This document shows positions 48,962 to 57,175 of a DNA stretch of 64,000 nucleotides, piece by piece. The notes beneath the pieces are model-generated. The model worked only from the letters and a program-made list of their open reading frames with translations, was not told the DNA's origin and did no database searches. Position 1 is the stretch's first letter. Each line of letters opens with the position of its first letter. The position numbers and the translations under genes are program-made. Source of the stretch: Engelhardtia mirabilis. Its GTDB lineage: Bacteria > Planctomycetota > UBA1135 > GCA-002686595. Where the stretch lies: NCBI RefSeq assembly GCF_007748095.1, contig NZ_CP036287.1, forward strand, positions 2,914,001-2,978,000, given 5' to 3'.

Positions 48962-50350
48962 GTGACCGACGACGACCTCACCGCCACCACCCTCGGGGAC
49001 CCCGCCGCAGTCCCCCTCGTGCCCGCAGCGACCCCGACGGTCGCGACGGGTGCACGGCGCTTTCGCACCGTCGGCGTGGTCGGGCTCGGCTACGTGGGCC
49101 TGCCCCTGGCCGGCGCCTTCCTCGAGGCCGAGCGGCGTGTGTTGGGCTTCGACGTGGACGCCGAGCGGGTCGCGATGCTGGCGGCCGGCGGCTCCTACCT
49201 CGAGCACCTCAACCCGCGCACCTGGCGCGGCGGCGAGCCCGGTGGCCTCGAGGCCACCTGCGACCTGTCGCGCGTGGCCGAGTGCGATGCGGTGTGCCTG
49301 TGCTTGCCGACGCCGCTCGACGCCGAGGGTCGCCCGGACCTGGGTCCGCTCGAGCGCGCGGCCCGCGCCCTTGCGCCGCACCTGCGCGCGGGACAGCTCG
49401 TGGTGCTGCACTCGACCACCTGGCCGGGGACGACCCGCGAGGTCCTGGCGCCGCTGTTGGCCGGCGATCGCCTCCAACTCGGATCGCAGCTCCTGGTGGC
49501 CTACAGCCCCGAGCGCGAGGACCCTGGCCGCGACGTGCGCACGCGGCGCATCCCGCGTCTGGTGGGCGGCCTGTGCGAGGCCTCCGGCGACGCGGCCGAG
49601 GACCTGTTGAGCCTGGCCGTCGAGCGCGTGCACCGCGTGGCCCGGGCCGAGATCGCCGAGGCCGCCAAGCTGCACGAGAACGTCTACCGCGCCGTGAACA
49701 TCGCCCTCGTCGACGAGTTGGCCGAGCTCTACCGCGCCCTGGGCCTCGACCCCCGCGCGGTGATCGACGCGGCCGCCACCAAGCCCTTCGGGTTCGAGGC
49801 CTTCCGCCCGGGCCCCGGCCCCGGCGGCCATTGCATCCCGGTCGATCCGCGCTACCTGACCTGGGCTGCGGCGCGGGTGGGGGCGCGCTCGGAGCTGCTC
49901 GACCGCTCCATCGCCCGCAATGCCTCGACGCCCCTGCGCGTGGCCGCGCGCGTCGGTGAAGCCCTCGAAGCGCGCGGCCGCTCCCTGGTCGGCGCGCGGG
50001 TGCTTCTGCTCGGCGTCGCCTACAAGGCGGACGTGGGGGACGCGCGCTGCTCGCCGGCCCTGCCCCTGGCCGGCGCCTTGCACGCGGCGGGGGCCCAGGT
50101 GGTCTGGTGCGATCCCCACGTGCAGCGCCTGCCCGCCGGCGAGCACCACGGCCTGCCGCAGACCCTGGTCGACAGCCGCCCCGTGCCCCTGGACCGGGCC
50201 GAGGTCGAGAGCGCCGACGCGATCGTGATCGTGACCGACCACCGGGCCCTGGATCTGGACCTGATCGCGGGACACGCCCGTCTCGTGATCGACACCCGCG
50301 GCGCCCTGCGCGGATACGCCCTGCCGCCCGAGCGTTACGTCCCGGCCTGA
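48962..50350 (+). CDS. UDP-sugar 6-dehydrogenase (WbpA/UDP-N-acetylglucosamine dehydrogenase type)
   Basis: A nucleotide-sugar dehydrogenase that oxidises C6 of a UDP-sugar to a uronate in two NAD+ steps. From the GTG at 48962 it has 462 residues. Landmarks are the N-terminal Rossmann motif (VGVVGLGYVGLPLAGAFLEA), AYSPEREDPGR, the central-helix segment AEAAKLHENVYRAVNIALVD, the catalytic Cys in PGPGGHCIPVDPRYL and the C-terminal UDP-binding domain (LLGVAYKADVGDAR). The SPEREDPG form is typical of the WbpA/UDP-GlcNAc group rather than UDP-glucose dehydrogenase. It lies just upstream of asnB, which could amidate the resulting uronate. Confidence 0.88.
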   Translation: MTDDDLTATTLGDPAAVPLVPAATPTVATGARRFRTVGVVGLGYVGLPLAGAFLEAERRVLGFDVDAERVAMLAAGGSYLEHLNPRTWRGGEPGGLEATCDLSRVAECDAVCLCLPTPLDAEGRPDLGPLERAARALAPHLRAGQLVVLHSTTWPGTTREVLAPLLAGDRLQLGSQLLVAYSPEREDPGRDVRTRRIPRLVGGLCEASGDAAEDLLSLAVERVHRVARAEIAEAAKLHENVYRAVNIALVDELAELYRALGLDPRAVIDAAATKPFGFEAFRPGPGPGGHCIPVDPRYLTWAAARVGARSELLDRSIARNASTPLRVAARVGEALEARGRSLVGARVLLLGVAYKADVGDARCSPALPLAGALHAAGAQVVWCDPHVQRLPAGEHHGLPQTLVDSRPVPLDRAEVESADAIVIVTDHRALDLDLIAGHARLVIDTRGALRGYALPPERYVPA

Positions 50351-50364
50351 TCCGGTCGATCCAT

Positions 50365-50400
50365 GGAAGTCGACCCTCCCTCGGGGGAGGGGACGCTTCC
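50365..50400 (+). promoter_or_regulatory. Hairpin sequestering the asnB Shine-Dalgarno
   Basis: Between the dehydrogenase stop and the asnB ATG, GGAAG (50365-50369) pairs with CTTCC (50396-50400) and CCCTCCC (50374-50380) with GGGAGGG (50385-50391). The loop is TCGG and a 4-nt internal loop separates the two stems. The only Shine-Dalgarno-like sequence (GGGAGG, 10 nt before the ATG) is inside the upper stem. This is the same arrangement as at the M28 gene. Confidence 0.5.
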
Positions 50401-52248
50401 ATGTGTGGCATCGCAGCCTTCTTCGCCTGGTCCCAGGCGGCCGACTCCATCGACCCCGGTGAGGTCGAGCGCGTCACCGACGCCATGGCCGTCCGTGGGC
50501 CGGACGGTCGCGGAGTCTGGATCGGCCGCGATCGGCGCGTGGCTCTGGGTCACCGGCGCCTGGCGATCCAGGACCTCGACCCGCGCGCCGGCCAACCCAT
50601 GGCCTCGGGCGACGGGCGCCTGCGCCTGGCCTACAACGGCGAGCTCTACGGCTTCCACGAAGACCGCGCCGCGTTGGAGGTGGAGGGTCACCACTTCGAC
50701 ACCACCTCGGACACCGAGGTGCTGCTGGCCCTGCTGGCGCGCGACGGGGAAGCGGCCCTGCCGCGGCTGCGCGGCATGTACGCCTTCGCCCTGTGGGACG
50801 AGCGCCGCGGCGCGCTGCTGCTCGCGCGCGACCCCTACGGGATCAAGCCCCTCTACTTCGCCGAGAAGAACGGCGTGCTGCGCGCCGCGTCCCAGGTCAA
50901 GGCCCTGCGCGCGGGCGGCGCGATCGACGGAGCCGTCGACGACGCCGGCCTGGCGGGCTTCTACCTGACCGGGAGCGTGCCCGAGCCCTTCACGCTGTTC
51001 CGCGAGATCCACGCCCTGCCCGCGGGGCAGGCCCTGTGGGTCGACGAGCGCGGCGTGCGCGGGCCGCGGGTCTTCTACAGCGTGGCCAGCACCCTGGCCC
51101 AGGCCGTCGCCGCCGATCCCGCGCCGAGGGCCGAAGTCGCCGAGCGCGAGGTGGTCGACGCCCTGCGCGACAGCGTGCGCCGCCACCTGATCGCCGACGT
51201 GCCGGTGGGGCTGTTCCTGTCGGCGGGGATCGATTCCGGTGCCCTGCTCGGTCTCGCCAGCGAGGTCACCGGCGAGCCCCTGCGGACGGTGACCCTGGCC
51301 TTCGACGAGTACCGCGGCACGACCGACGACGAGTCGCCCCTGGCCGAGCGGGTCGCCGCCCACTACGGCGCGCGGCATTCGACCCAGGTGCTGACCCGCG
51401 CGGACTTCCGGGCGGCTCTGCCCGAGCTGGTGGGCGCCATGGACCAGCCGTCCATCGACGGCGTGAACACCTGGTGCGTGTCGCGCGCGGCCTCCCAGGC
51501 CGGGCTGACCGTGGCCCTCTCCGGGCTCGGCGGCGACGAGCTCTTCGGCGGCTATCCGGCCTTCCGCCAGGTGCCGCGCTCGGTGGCGAGCCTGGGCCTG
51601 CCCAGCCGCATCCCCGGCCTCGGTCGCCTCTCGCGCGCGGTGCTCGCGGCGCTGTTGCCCTCGGGCCTGTCGCCCAAGTTGGCGGGGCTGCTCGAGTACG
51701 GCGGCGAATGGGCCGGCGCGTACCTGTTGCGTCGCGGCCTCTTCCTGCCCTGGGAGCTGCCGGCGCTGATGGGGACCGAACGCGCGCGCGCGGGCCTCGA
51801 GCGCCTGGCGCCCCTCGAGAACATCGGTGCGGCCCTGGATCCCGATCCCGGCGGCGCCTTCGCCCGCGTGGTGTCGCTGGAGTCGAGCCTCTACATGCGG
51901 AACCAGTTGCTGCGAGACACCGATTGGGCGTCGATGGCGCACAGCCTGGAGGTGCGCGTACCTCTGGTCGACACCGAGCTGCTCGAGCGCGTGGCGCCCC
52001 TGATCGCGGCGCGGGCCATTCGGCCGGGCAAGGCCTTCCTCGGGCGCAGCCCGCGGCGCGCCCTGCCGAAGGAGATCACCGATCGACCCAAGAGCGGTTT
52101 CACCGTCCCGATCGCGCGCTGGCTCGAGGACGAGCCCGAGCTCGACGTCTGGCGGCGCCTGCCGCAGCTCGCTCGCCCGGGCTGTCCCTGGGCGCGACGC
52201 TGGGCCTACACCGTGGCCAGCATGGAGGTCGAGCCGTGGGCGGCGTGA
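50401..52248 (+). CDS. asnB: Asparagine-synthase-type glutamine amidotransferase
   Basis: A 615-residue class II glutamine amidotransferase. Cys2 (MCGIAAFF) is the glutaminase nucleophile, with RRLAIQDLDPRAGQPM and YNGELYGF in the same domain. The ATP-pyrophosphatase domain has SAGIDSGALLGL in place of the usual SGG-x-DS, plus SGLGGDELFGGYPAF and a C-terminal TDRPKSGFTVPIARWL. In polysaccharide clusters these paralogues (WbpS/AsnB-like) usually amidate a sugar carboxylate rather than aspartate. Position right after a UDP-sugar dehydrogenase makes uronamide formation likely. A true asparagine synthase is the alternative. Its stop overlaps the next gene's GTG start by 4 bp. Confidence 0.88.
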   Translation: MCGIAAFFAWSQAADSIDPGEVERVTDAMAVRGPDGRGVWIGRDRRVALGHRRLAIQDLDPRAGQPMASGDGRLRLAYNGELYGFHEDRAALEVEGHHFDTTSDTEVLLALLARDGEAALPRLRGMYAFALWDERRGALLLARDPYGIKPLYFAEKNGVLRAASQVKALRAGGAIDGAVDDAGLAGFYLTGSVPEPFTLFREIHALPAGQALWVDERGVRGPRVFYSVASTLAQAVAADPAPRAEVAEREVVDALRDSVRRHLIADVPVGLFLSAGIDSGALLGLASEVTGEPLRTVTLAFDEYRGTTDDESPLAERVAAHYGARHSTQVLTRADFRAALPELVGAMDQPSIDGVNTWCVSRAASQAGLTVALSGLGGDELFGGYPAFRQVPRSVASLGLPSRIPGLGRLSRAVLAALLPSGLSPKLAGLLEYGGEWAGAYLLRRGLFLPWELPALMGTERARAGLERLAPLENIGAALDPDPGGAFARVVSLESSLYMRNQLLRDTDWASMAHSLEVRVPLVDTELLERVAPLIAARAIRPGKAFLGRSPRRALPKEITDRPKSGFTVPIARWLEDEPELDVWRRLPQLARPGCPWARRWAYTVASMEVEPWAA

Positions 52249-53750
52249 GTCTCACCGTTGGCGCCGATCGGGCCAGCGACCCGTCGCGCCGCCGCGGTGG
52301 CGTGCCCCTGTGGTTCGTCGCGGCAGTCGCGGGTTGCATCTGGGCCATCGCCCGGCGCGACTTCGGGGCCGAGGGCTACTTCGTTCCGTGGCTCGGCTCG
52401 GCCGTGGTGCTGCTCGGTCTCTCACCCGCCCTGGTCCGCGACCTGCGTCGTCGGCACGGCCAGGCGGTGCGACCGATCCCCTTCGTGCCGCTGATCGGCG
52501 TGATCTTCGCCGTCTACTACGGGCTGCCGGTGCTGATCTCCGACCGCGTCACCGGCCTGCAGTTGGAGGCCGAGGTCTGGTCGATCCACAAGGCCCTGAG
52601 CCTGGCGCTGATCGGGTGGGCCGCGGTGCTCGCCGGTTATCTGGTCAGCGCCCTGTCGGTGCGCCGCGTCCGGCCCCTCAACGTCGACTGGGACCCGGCG
52701 CGCGCGCGCCGGTTGGCGCTGCTCCTGATCCCGATCGGGCTGGTCGCCGCCGGCGCCCACCGACTGGTCGACCTGCCGCCGAGCATCGCCCAACCGATGC
52801 GCCTGGCCTCCTCGCTGCTCCCGGTCGGAATCGGCATCGCGATCCTCCAGGGCCGGCGCGGGCAGATCTCGCGCGGGATCTACCTGTTCGCCTGGCTGGT
52901 GCTGGTGCCGACCTGGCTCGCGATGGAGCTCTCGGGCGGACTGCTGGGCGCCGTGGTCGTCGGCGGCCTTCTGGTCTGCATGTTGATCTGGGGCACGGGC
53001 GGTCGCATCCCGCTGTGGCTCTTCGTGGTGGGGGCGATCACGATCATCTCCCTGCGGGCCGGCGCGCGCGACTACCGCCGAATGATGAACAACGACGAGC
53101 ACCTGCTCGCGTCGAACCCGATCGAGCGCGCGGGCCAGTTGGTGGCCCTGTCCTTCTCGGCCATGCCGAACCAGGGTATGGGGGAGCGCTTCGAGAAGAT
53201 CGCCGACCGCTTCAGCCAGTTGGTGCCCTTCGCCTACGTGATCGAGCGCACGCCGGCCGCGATTCCGCACTGGGGCGGGGAGACCTACGCATCCCTGCCG
53301 AGCACGTTCATCCCCCGCTTCCTGTGGCCCGACAAGCCGGTGAAGGACGTGGGCCAGCGCTTCGGTCACCGCTACGGGATCATCGACGCCAGCGACCACT
53401 CGACGTCGATCAACCTGCCGCAGCTCGTCGAGTGCTACGCCAACTTCGGGGCCATCGGCGTTCTACTGGGGATGTTCACCCTGGGCGCCGGCTATCGGTT
53501 CCTGGACCAGCTCCTGAACGGTGTGGCTGCCTCCGACGCCAGCGTGCTCGTGGCCGCGGTCGTGTTCAGCTCGATGGCGAACATCGAGACCGACCTGTCC
53601 ATGGTCTTCGGACTGGTGCTCCAGACCCTGGTCGTGGTCTTCATCGTGCTGCGCTTGGCCCAGCGCGATCCCGAGGGCTCGCGGTTGCCAAACCAATCGT
53701 TGCAGCCGCAGTCTGGATCCGCGGTCGTCGGCGCCGGGGGCGGCGCGTGA
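52245..53750 (+). CDS. Multi-pass membrane protein, Wzy-like polysaccharide polymerase
   Basis: A 501-residue polytopic membrane protein (GTG at 52245 overlapping the asnB stop as GTGA; another GTG at 52236 would add three residues). Around ten to twelve hydrophobic segments are visible, for example VPLWFVAAVAGCIWAIA, FVPWLGSAVVLLGLSPALV, LGAVVVGGLLVCMLIWG and IPLWLFVVGAITIISL. A large polar loop (about residues 265-390, with STFIPRFLWPDKPV) precedes the last segments. This plan, with a long periplasmic loop near the C-terminus, fits O-antigen/oligosaccharide-repeat polymerases. Sequence identity in such proteins is low, so the call rests on topology and cluster position. Confidence 0.68.
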   Translation: MSLTVGADRASDPSRRRGGVPLWFVAAVAGCIWAIARRDFGAEGYFVPWLGSAVVLLGLSPALVRDLRRRHGQAVRPIPFVPLIGVIFAVYYGLPVLISDRVTGLQLEAEVWSIHKALSLALIGWAAVLAGYLVSALSVRRVRPLNVDWDPARARRLALLLIPIGLVAAGAHRLVDLPPSIAQPMRLASSLLPVGIGIAILQGRRGQISRGIYLFAWLVLVPTWLAMELSGGLLGAVVVGGLLVCMLIWGTGGRIPLWLFVVGAITIISLRAGARDYRRMMNNDEHLLASNPIERAGQLVALSFSAMPNQGMGERFEKIADRFSQLVPFAYVIERTPAAIPHWGGETYASLPSTFIPRFLWPDKPVKDVGQRFGHRYGIIDASDHSTSINLPQLVECYANFGAIGVLLGMFTLGAGYRFLDQLLNGVAASDASVLVAAVVFSSMANIETDLSMVFGLVLQTLVVVFIVLRLAQRDPEGSRLPNQSLQPQSGSAVVGAGGGA

Positions 53751-54919
53751 AGATCCTCCAGGTCGTCCCCAGCTACCTGCCCGGGGTGCGCTACGGCGGA
53801 CCGATCCGTTCTGTCCATGGACTATCGCGCGCGCTGGTGGAGCGGGGTCACGAGGTCAGTGTCTTCACCACTGACCGCGACGAGGGTGAGCGTTTGGACG
53901 TGCCCCTCGGGCGGCCGGTGGAGATCGACGGGGTCCGTGTGCGCTACTTCGAGGTGCGCGGACCGACGCGCCTGCGCTGGTCGCCGCCCATGGGGCGCGC
54001 GCTGCGGCAGGAGATCGAGTCCTTCGACCTGGTCCACACCCACGGGTTGTTCCACTGGCCCGGGACGGCGGCCGCGCGCGTCGCGCGCCAGAGTGGGACG
54101 CCCTACGTGATCGCGCCCCGCGGCATGTTGATCCGCGACATGCTCCTGCGCCGTGGCAAGCACCGCAAGCGCGCCTGGCTGGGCCTGATCGAGCGGGAGA
54201 ACCTGGAAGGCGCCGCGGCCCTGCACCTGACGGCTGAACTGGAGCGCGAGCAGCTCCCGGATCTCGGTTACCCCCTTCCGGCGAGCTTCGTGCTGGAGAA
54301 CGGCGTGGAACCCCTCACGGCTCCCGACCGCGGCGCCGTGCGCGAGGACGTGGCGAGTCTGATCGACTCGCCGCGGCGGCTGGTGCTGTTCCTCGGCCGT
54401 CTGAACTGGAAGAAGGGGCTCGATCGTTTGGTCGCCTCCGTCCCCGCCTGGCCCGACGACGTGCACCTGGTCATCGCCGGCCCCGACGACGGCGCCGAGG
54501 CCGGACTGCGGCGCCTGTTGGCCCGACTCGGTCTGGCGGGCCGCGTGACCCTGACCGGCGCCGTCAGCGGCGACACCCGCGCGGCGCTCCTGACCAGCGC
54601 CGAGCTCTTGGTGCTGCCCTCCTACAGCGAGAACTTCGGCAACGTCGTGCTCGAGGCCTGGTCCGCGGGCACGGCCACTGCGGTGACCCCGGAGGTCGGC
54701 GCCGCCGCCCTCGTGGCCGAAGTGGGGGCCGGTGCGGTCGTGGACGGCGGCCAACTCGCCCGCGACCTGACCGACCTCCTGGGTCGTCCCGGCCTGCTCG
54801 AATCGATGGGCCTGGCCGGCAAGCGAGCCGCGAGCGAGCGCTACTCCTGGCGAGCGATCGCGGAGCGCGCCGAGGGCGAGTTCAAGTCGCTCGCCGGCCG
54901 CCTGCGCGCGGCGGTCTGA
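53747..54919 (+). CDS. Family-4 glycosyltransferase
   Basis: A GT-B glycosyltransferase of 390 residues from the GTG at 53747, overlapping the polymerase stop as GTGA. Typical blocks are VPSYLPGVRYGGPIRSVHGL, FDLVHTHGLFHWPG, VIAPRGMLIRDMLL, the GT4 donor-site region LFLGRLNWKKGLDRL, and the C-terminal E-x7-E motif in PSYSENFGNVVLEAWSAG. It adds a sugar to the lipid-linked repeat unit at the cytoplasmic face. A gap of about 130 bp follows before the PEP-hydrolase gene, so the tightly packed polysaccharide run may end here. Confidence 0.88.
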   Translation: MKILQVVPSYLPGVRYGGPIRSVHGLSRALVERGHEVSVFTTDRDEGERLDVPLGRPVEIDGVRVRYFEVRGPTRLRWSPPMGRALRQEIESFDLVHTHGLFHWPGTAAARVARQSGTPYVIAPRGMLIRDMLLRRGKHRKRAWLGLIERENLEGAAALHLTAELEREQLPDLGYPLPASFVLENGVEPLTAPDRGAVREDVASLIDSPRRLVLFLGRLNWKKGLDRLVASVPAWPDDVHLVIAGPDDGAEAGLRRLLARLGLAGRVTLTGAVSGDTRAALLTSAELLVLPSYSENFGNVVLEAWSAGTATAVTPEVGAAALVAEVGAGAVVDGGQLARDLTDLLGRPGLLESMGLAGKRAASERYSWRAIAERAEGEFKSLAGRLRAAV

Positions 54920-55048
54920 CAGTCGGGGCCGGGCGAGATCGTGTGAAAGGGCCGACGCGGCTCCCGGCACCGAGTGCGATCGGGACTCGATCCTCGCTAG
55001 GATCGGCAGCCCCGCGACCGCCCCCCGACCCGACTCTTCCCTACGAAC

Positions 55049-55912
55049 GTGATCGTCCCCCGCACCTCCCGCGCCGAGATCCTCGCCAAGCTCCGGGCCA
55101 AGATCGACGCCCGCATCCCCGTCCTGATCTCCAGCGCCGGCAGCGGCCTGGTGGCCAAGCTCCTGGAGGAGGCCGGGGTCGACTGCATCAACACCTTCTC
55201 GGGCGCACGCCTGCGCGCCAACGGCATGGGCACCATGTCGATGATGTGGCCGATCCTGGACTCCAACGAGCAGGTCCTGCGCTACACCCGCGAGGACATC
55301 ATGCCGGCCATCCGCGGGGACGCGTTCATCTGCGCCTGTCTGAACGCCAACGACCCCCTGCGCGACATGCGCACGGTGCTCGAGGACTGCCGTCGCATGG
55401 GCGTCGAGTCCGTCTCGAACATCAGCCCCTCGATCTCCTACGTGGACAAGGGCTCGGAGATCCGCCGGGTATTGGAGAGCGCCGGGGTCACCCTTCAGAA
55501 CGAGATCGACATGCTGGCCCTGGCCCAGGAGCTGGAGATGGTCTCGATCGGCCTGGCCTTCGACATCGAGGACAGCCTGAAGATCGTCGAACAGGCGCGG
55601 CCGGACGTCTTCTGCTTCCACGCCGGCACGACCAAGGGCGGACGCACCGGCTACGACTCGGGCGAGACCATCGAGCAAACCGCCGCGCGCACCGAGGAGG
55701 CCTACCGCGCGATCCGCGCGGTGCACCCCGAGGTGATCCTGATCGCCCACGGGGCGGCGTTCGAGACGCCGGCGGACGGGCAGTTCATCCTTGACCACAC
55801 CAGCGGCCACGGGATCTGGACGGGTTCGTCCACCGAGCGCCTGCCGATCGAGCGCGCCGTCTCCGCCGCCGCCGCCGAGTTCCGCGCCCTGCGCTTCACC
55901 GAGAAGGCCTGA
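55049..55912 (+). CDS. Phosphoenolpyruvate-hydrolase-family TIM-barrel protein
   Basis: A 287-residue protein of the PEP_hydrolase Pfam family, a TIM-barrel related to isocitrate lyase/PEP mutase. Recognisable stretches are PVLISSAGSGLVAKLLEEAG, INTFSGARLRANGMGTMSMM, SVSNISPSISYVD and VFCFHAGTTKGGRTGYDSGE. The start is a GTG at 55049, with no clear Shine-Dalgarno. Family members were named from homology; the true reaction is not well established. It is 3 bp from the following Tm-1-like gene. The two correspond to the two halves of the plant Tm-1 protein, so they surely act together. Confidence 0.82.
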   Translation: MIVPRTSRAEILAKLRAKIDARIPVLISSAGSGLVAKLLEEAGVDCINTFSGARLRANGMGTMSMMWPILDSNEQVLRYTREDIMPAIRGDAFICACLNANDPLRDMRTVLEDCRRMGVESVSNISPSISYVDKGSEIRRVLESAGVTLQNEIDMLALAQELEMVSIGLAFDIEDSLKIVEQARPDVFCFHAGTTKGGRTGYDSGETIEQTAARTEEAYRAIRAVHPEVILIAHGAAFETPADGQFILDHTSGHGIWTGSSTERLPIERAVSAAAAEFRALRFTEKA

Positions 55913-55915
55913 GCC

Positions 55916-57139
55916 ATGAGCACCAAGACCATCGCGATCCTGGCTACCCTCGACACCAAGGCCGAGGAGGCCGCTTGGGTCAAGGATCGCATCGAGGCCC
56001 TGGGCGGCAAGGCGCTGCTGATCGACTTGGGAGTCGTGGGGCAACCGGGCATCGCTCCCGACGTGAGCCGGGAAGAGGTGGCGGAGGCGGGTGGCAAGCC
56101 CCTGGCCCAGCTGCTCGCGAGTCCCACGCGCCAGGAGGCCTCGCCGGTGATGATCGCCGGCGCCACCAAGCTGCTCCTGGCCAAGGTCGAGGCCGGCGAC
56201 GTCCACGGCGTGCTCGGCATGGGCGGCACCCAGGGCACCTCCAACGGCTGCGCGATCCTCCAGGCCCTGCCCTACGGCTTGCCGAAGGTGATGGTCTCGA
56301 CGGTCGCGTCGGGGGACACGTCGTCCTTCGTCGGCATCAAGGACATCGCCATGTTCCCCGCGGTGGGGGACCTGCTCGGGCTCAACCCCTTCACGCGCCG
56401 CATCCTCGCCAACGCCGCCGGCGCCGTGTGGGGCATGGCCCAGGTCGAGTCGGTGCCGGTCGCGCCGAAGGGCGACAAGCCCCTGATCGGCATGACCAAT
56501 CTCGGCGTGTTGACGGAGGGCGCCATGCACGCCGTCGAGCGTTTCCGCGAACGCGGCTACGAGGTGATCGTCTTCCACGCCGTCGGCGCCGGCGGCCTTG
56601 CCATGGAGCAGATGATGAAAGAAGGCATCATCGGCGCGGTGTTCGACTACGCCCTGGGCGAGATCTCCGACGAGCTGTTCCACGGCCTGCGCGCCGCGAA
56701 CTCCGAGCGCCTCACCGTTGCCGCGTCCCTGGGCCTGCCCCAGGTCCTGTGCCCCGGCGGCGCCGAACACATCGGCCTCCTGGTCGAGCCCAACCAAGTC
56801 CCCGAGGCCTGGAAGGACCACCAGGTCGTCTTCCACAACCCGATCATCCTCGCGCCCAGGCTCAGCACCGAGCAGTGGTGCCAGGTCGCCCGCGAGATCG
56901 GCAAGCGCCTCCAAGGGGTGACCGGCAAGACCGTGATGATGCTGCCCCACAAGGGCACCAGCCGCTACGGCATCGACGGTGGGCCCCTGTGCGACCACGC
57001 GAGCGACGAGGTCTTCTTCGCCGCTCTGCGGGAAGCCCTGCCCGGGTCGGTCGAAGTCATCGACCGCAACCTGGCTGCCGAGGATCCCGATTTCGTGGAC
57101 GAGGCAGTGGACCGCCTGATCGGCCTGGTCGAGGGCTGA
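55916..57139 (+). CDS. Tm-1-like ATP-binding protein (UPF0261)
   Basis: A 407-residue protein of the UPF0261/Tm-1-like family, started at the ATG at 55916 (MSTKTIAILATLDTKAEEAA). Family blocks are GVLGMGGTQGTSNG, MVSTVASGDTSSFVGIKDI, IGMTNLGVLTEGAM and VFDYALGEISDELFHGLRAA. In tomato the Tm-1 protein, which unites this domain with the PEP-hydrolase-like barrel, blocks tobamovirus RNA replication. In bacteria the two genes are usually adjacent, as here, and their metabolic role is not settled. It is probably cytoplasmic and ATP-binding. It converges with the beta-propeller gene 36 bp away. Confidence 0.85.
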   Translation: MSTKTIAILATLDTKAEEAAWVKDRIEALGGKALLIDLGVVGQPGIAPDVSREEVAEAGGKPLAQLLASPTRQEASPVMIAGATKLLLAKVEAGDVHGVLGMGGTQGTSNGCAILQALPYGLPKVMVSTVASGDTSSFVGIKDIAMFPAVGDLLGLNPFTRRILANAAGAVWGMAQVESVPVAPKGDKPLIGMTNLGVLTEGAMHAVERFRERGYEVIVFHAVGAGGLAMEQMMKEGIIGAVFDYALGEISDELFHGLRAANSERLTVAASLGLPQVLCPGGAEHIGLLVEPNQVPEAWKDHQVVFHNPIILAPRLSTEQWCQVAREIGKRLQGVTGKTVMMLPHKGTSRYGIDGGPLCDHASDEVFFAALREALPGSVEVIDRNLAAEDPDFVDEAVDRLIGLVEG

Positions 57140-57175
57140 ACGACTCGGCCGCAGACGCTTCCAGAGTGGGAGCTG

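Noticed and set aside
53822..56998. 1058-codon open frame on the reverse strand
   Set aside because: It lies opposite the glycosyltransferase, PEP-hydrolase and Tm-1-like genes, is rich in Gly/Asp/Arg/Leu with no family resemblance, and is explained by the codon bias of the real genes at high GC.
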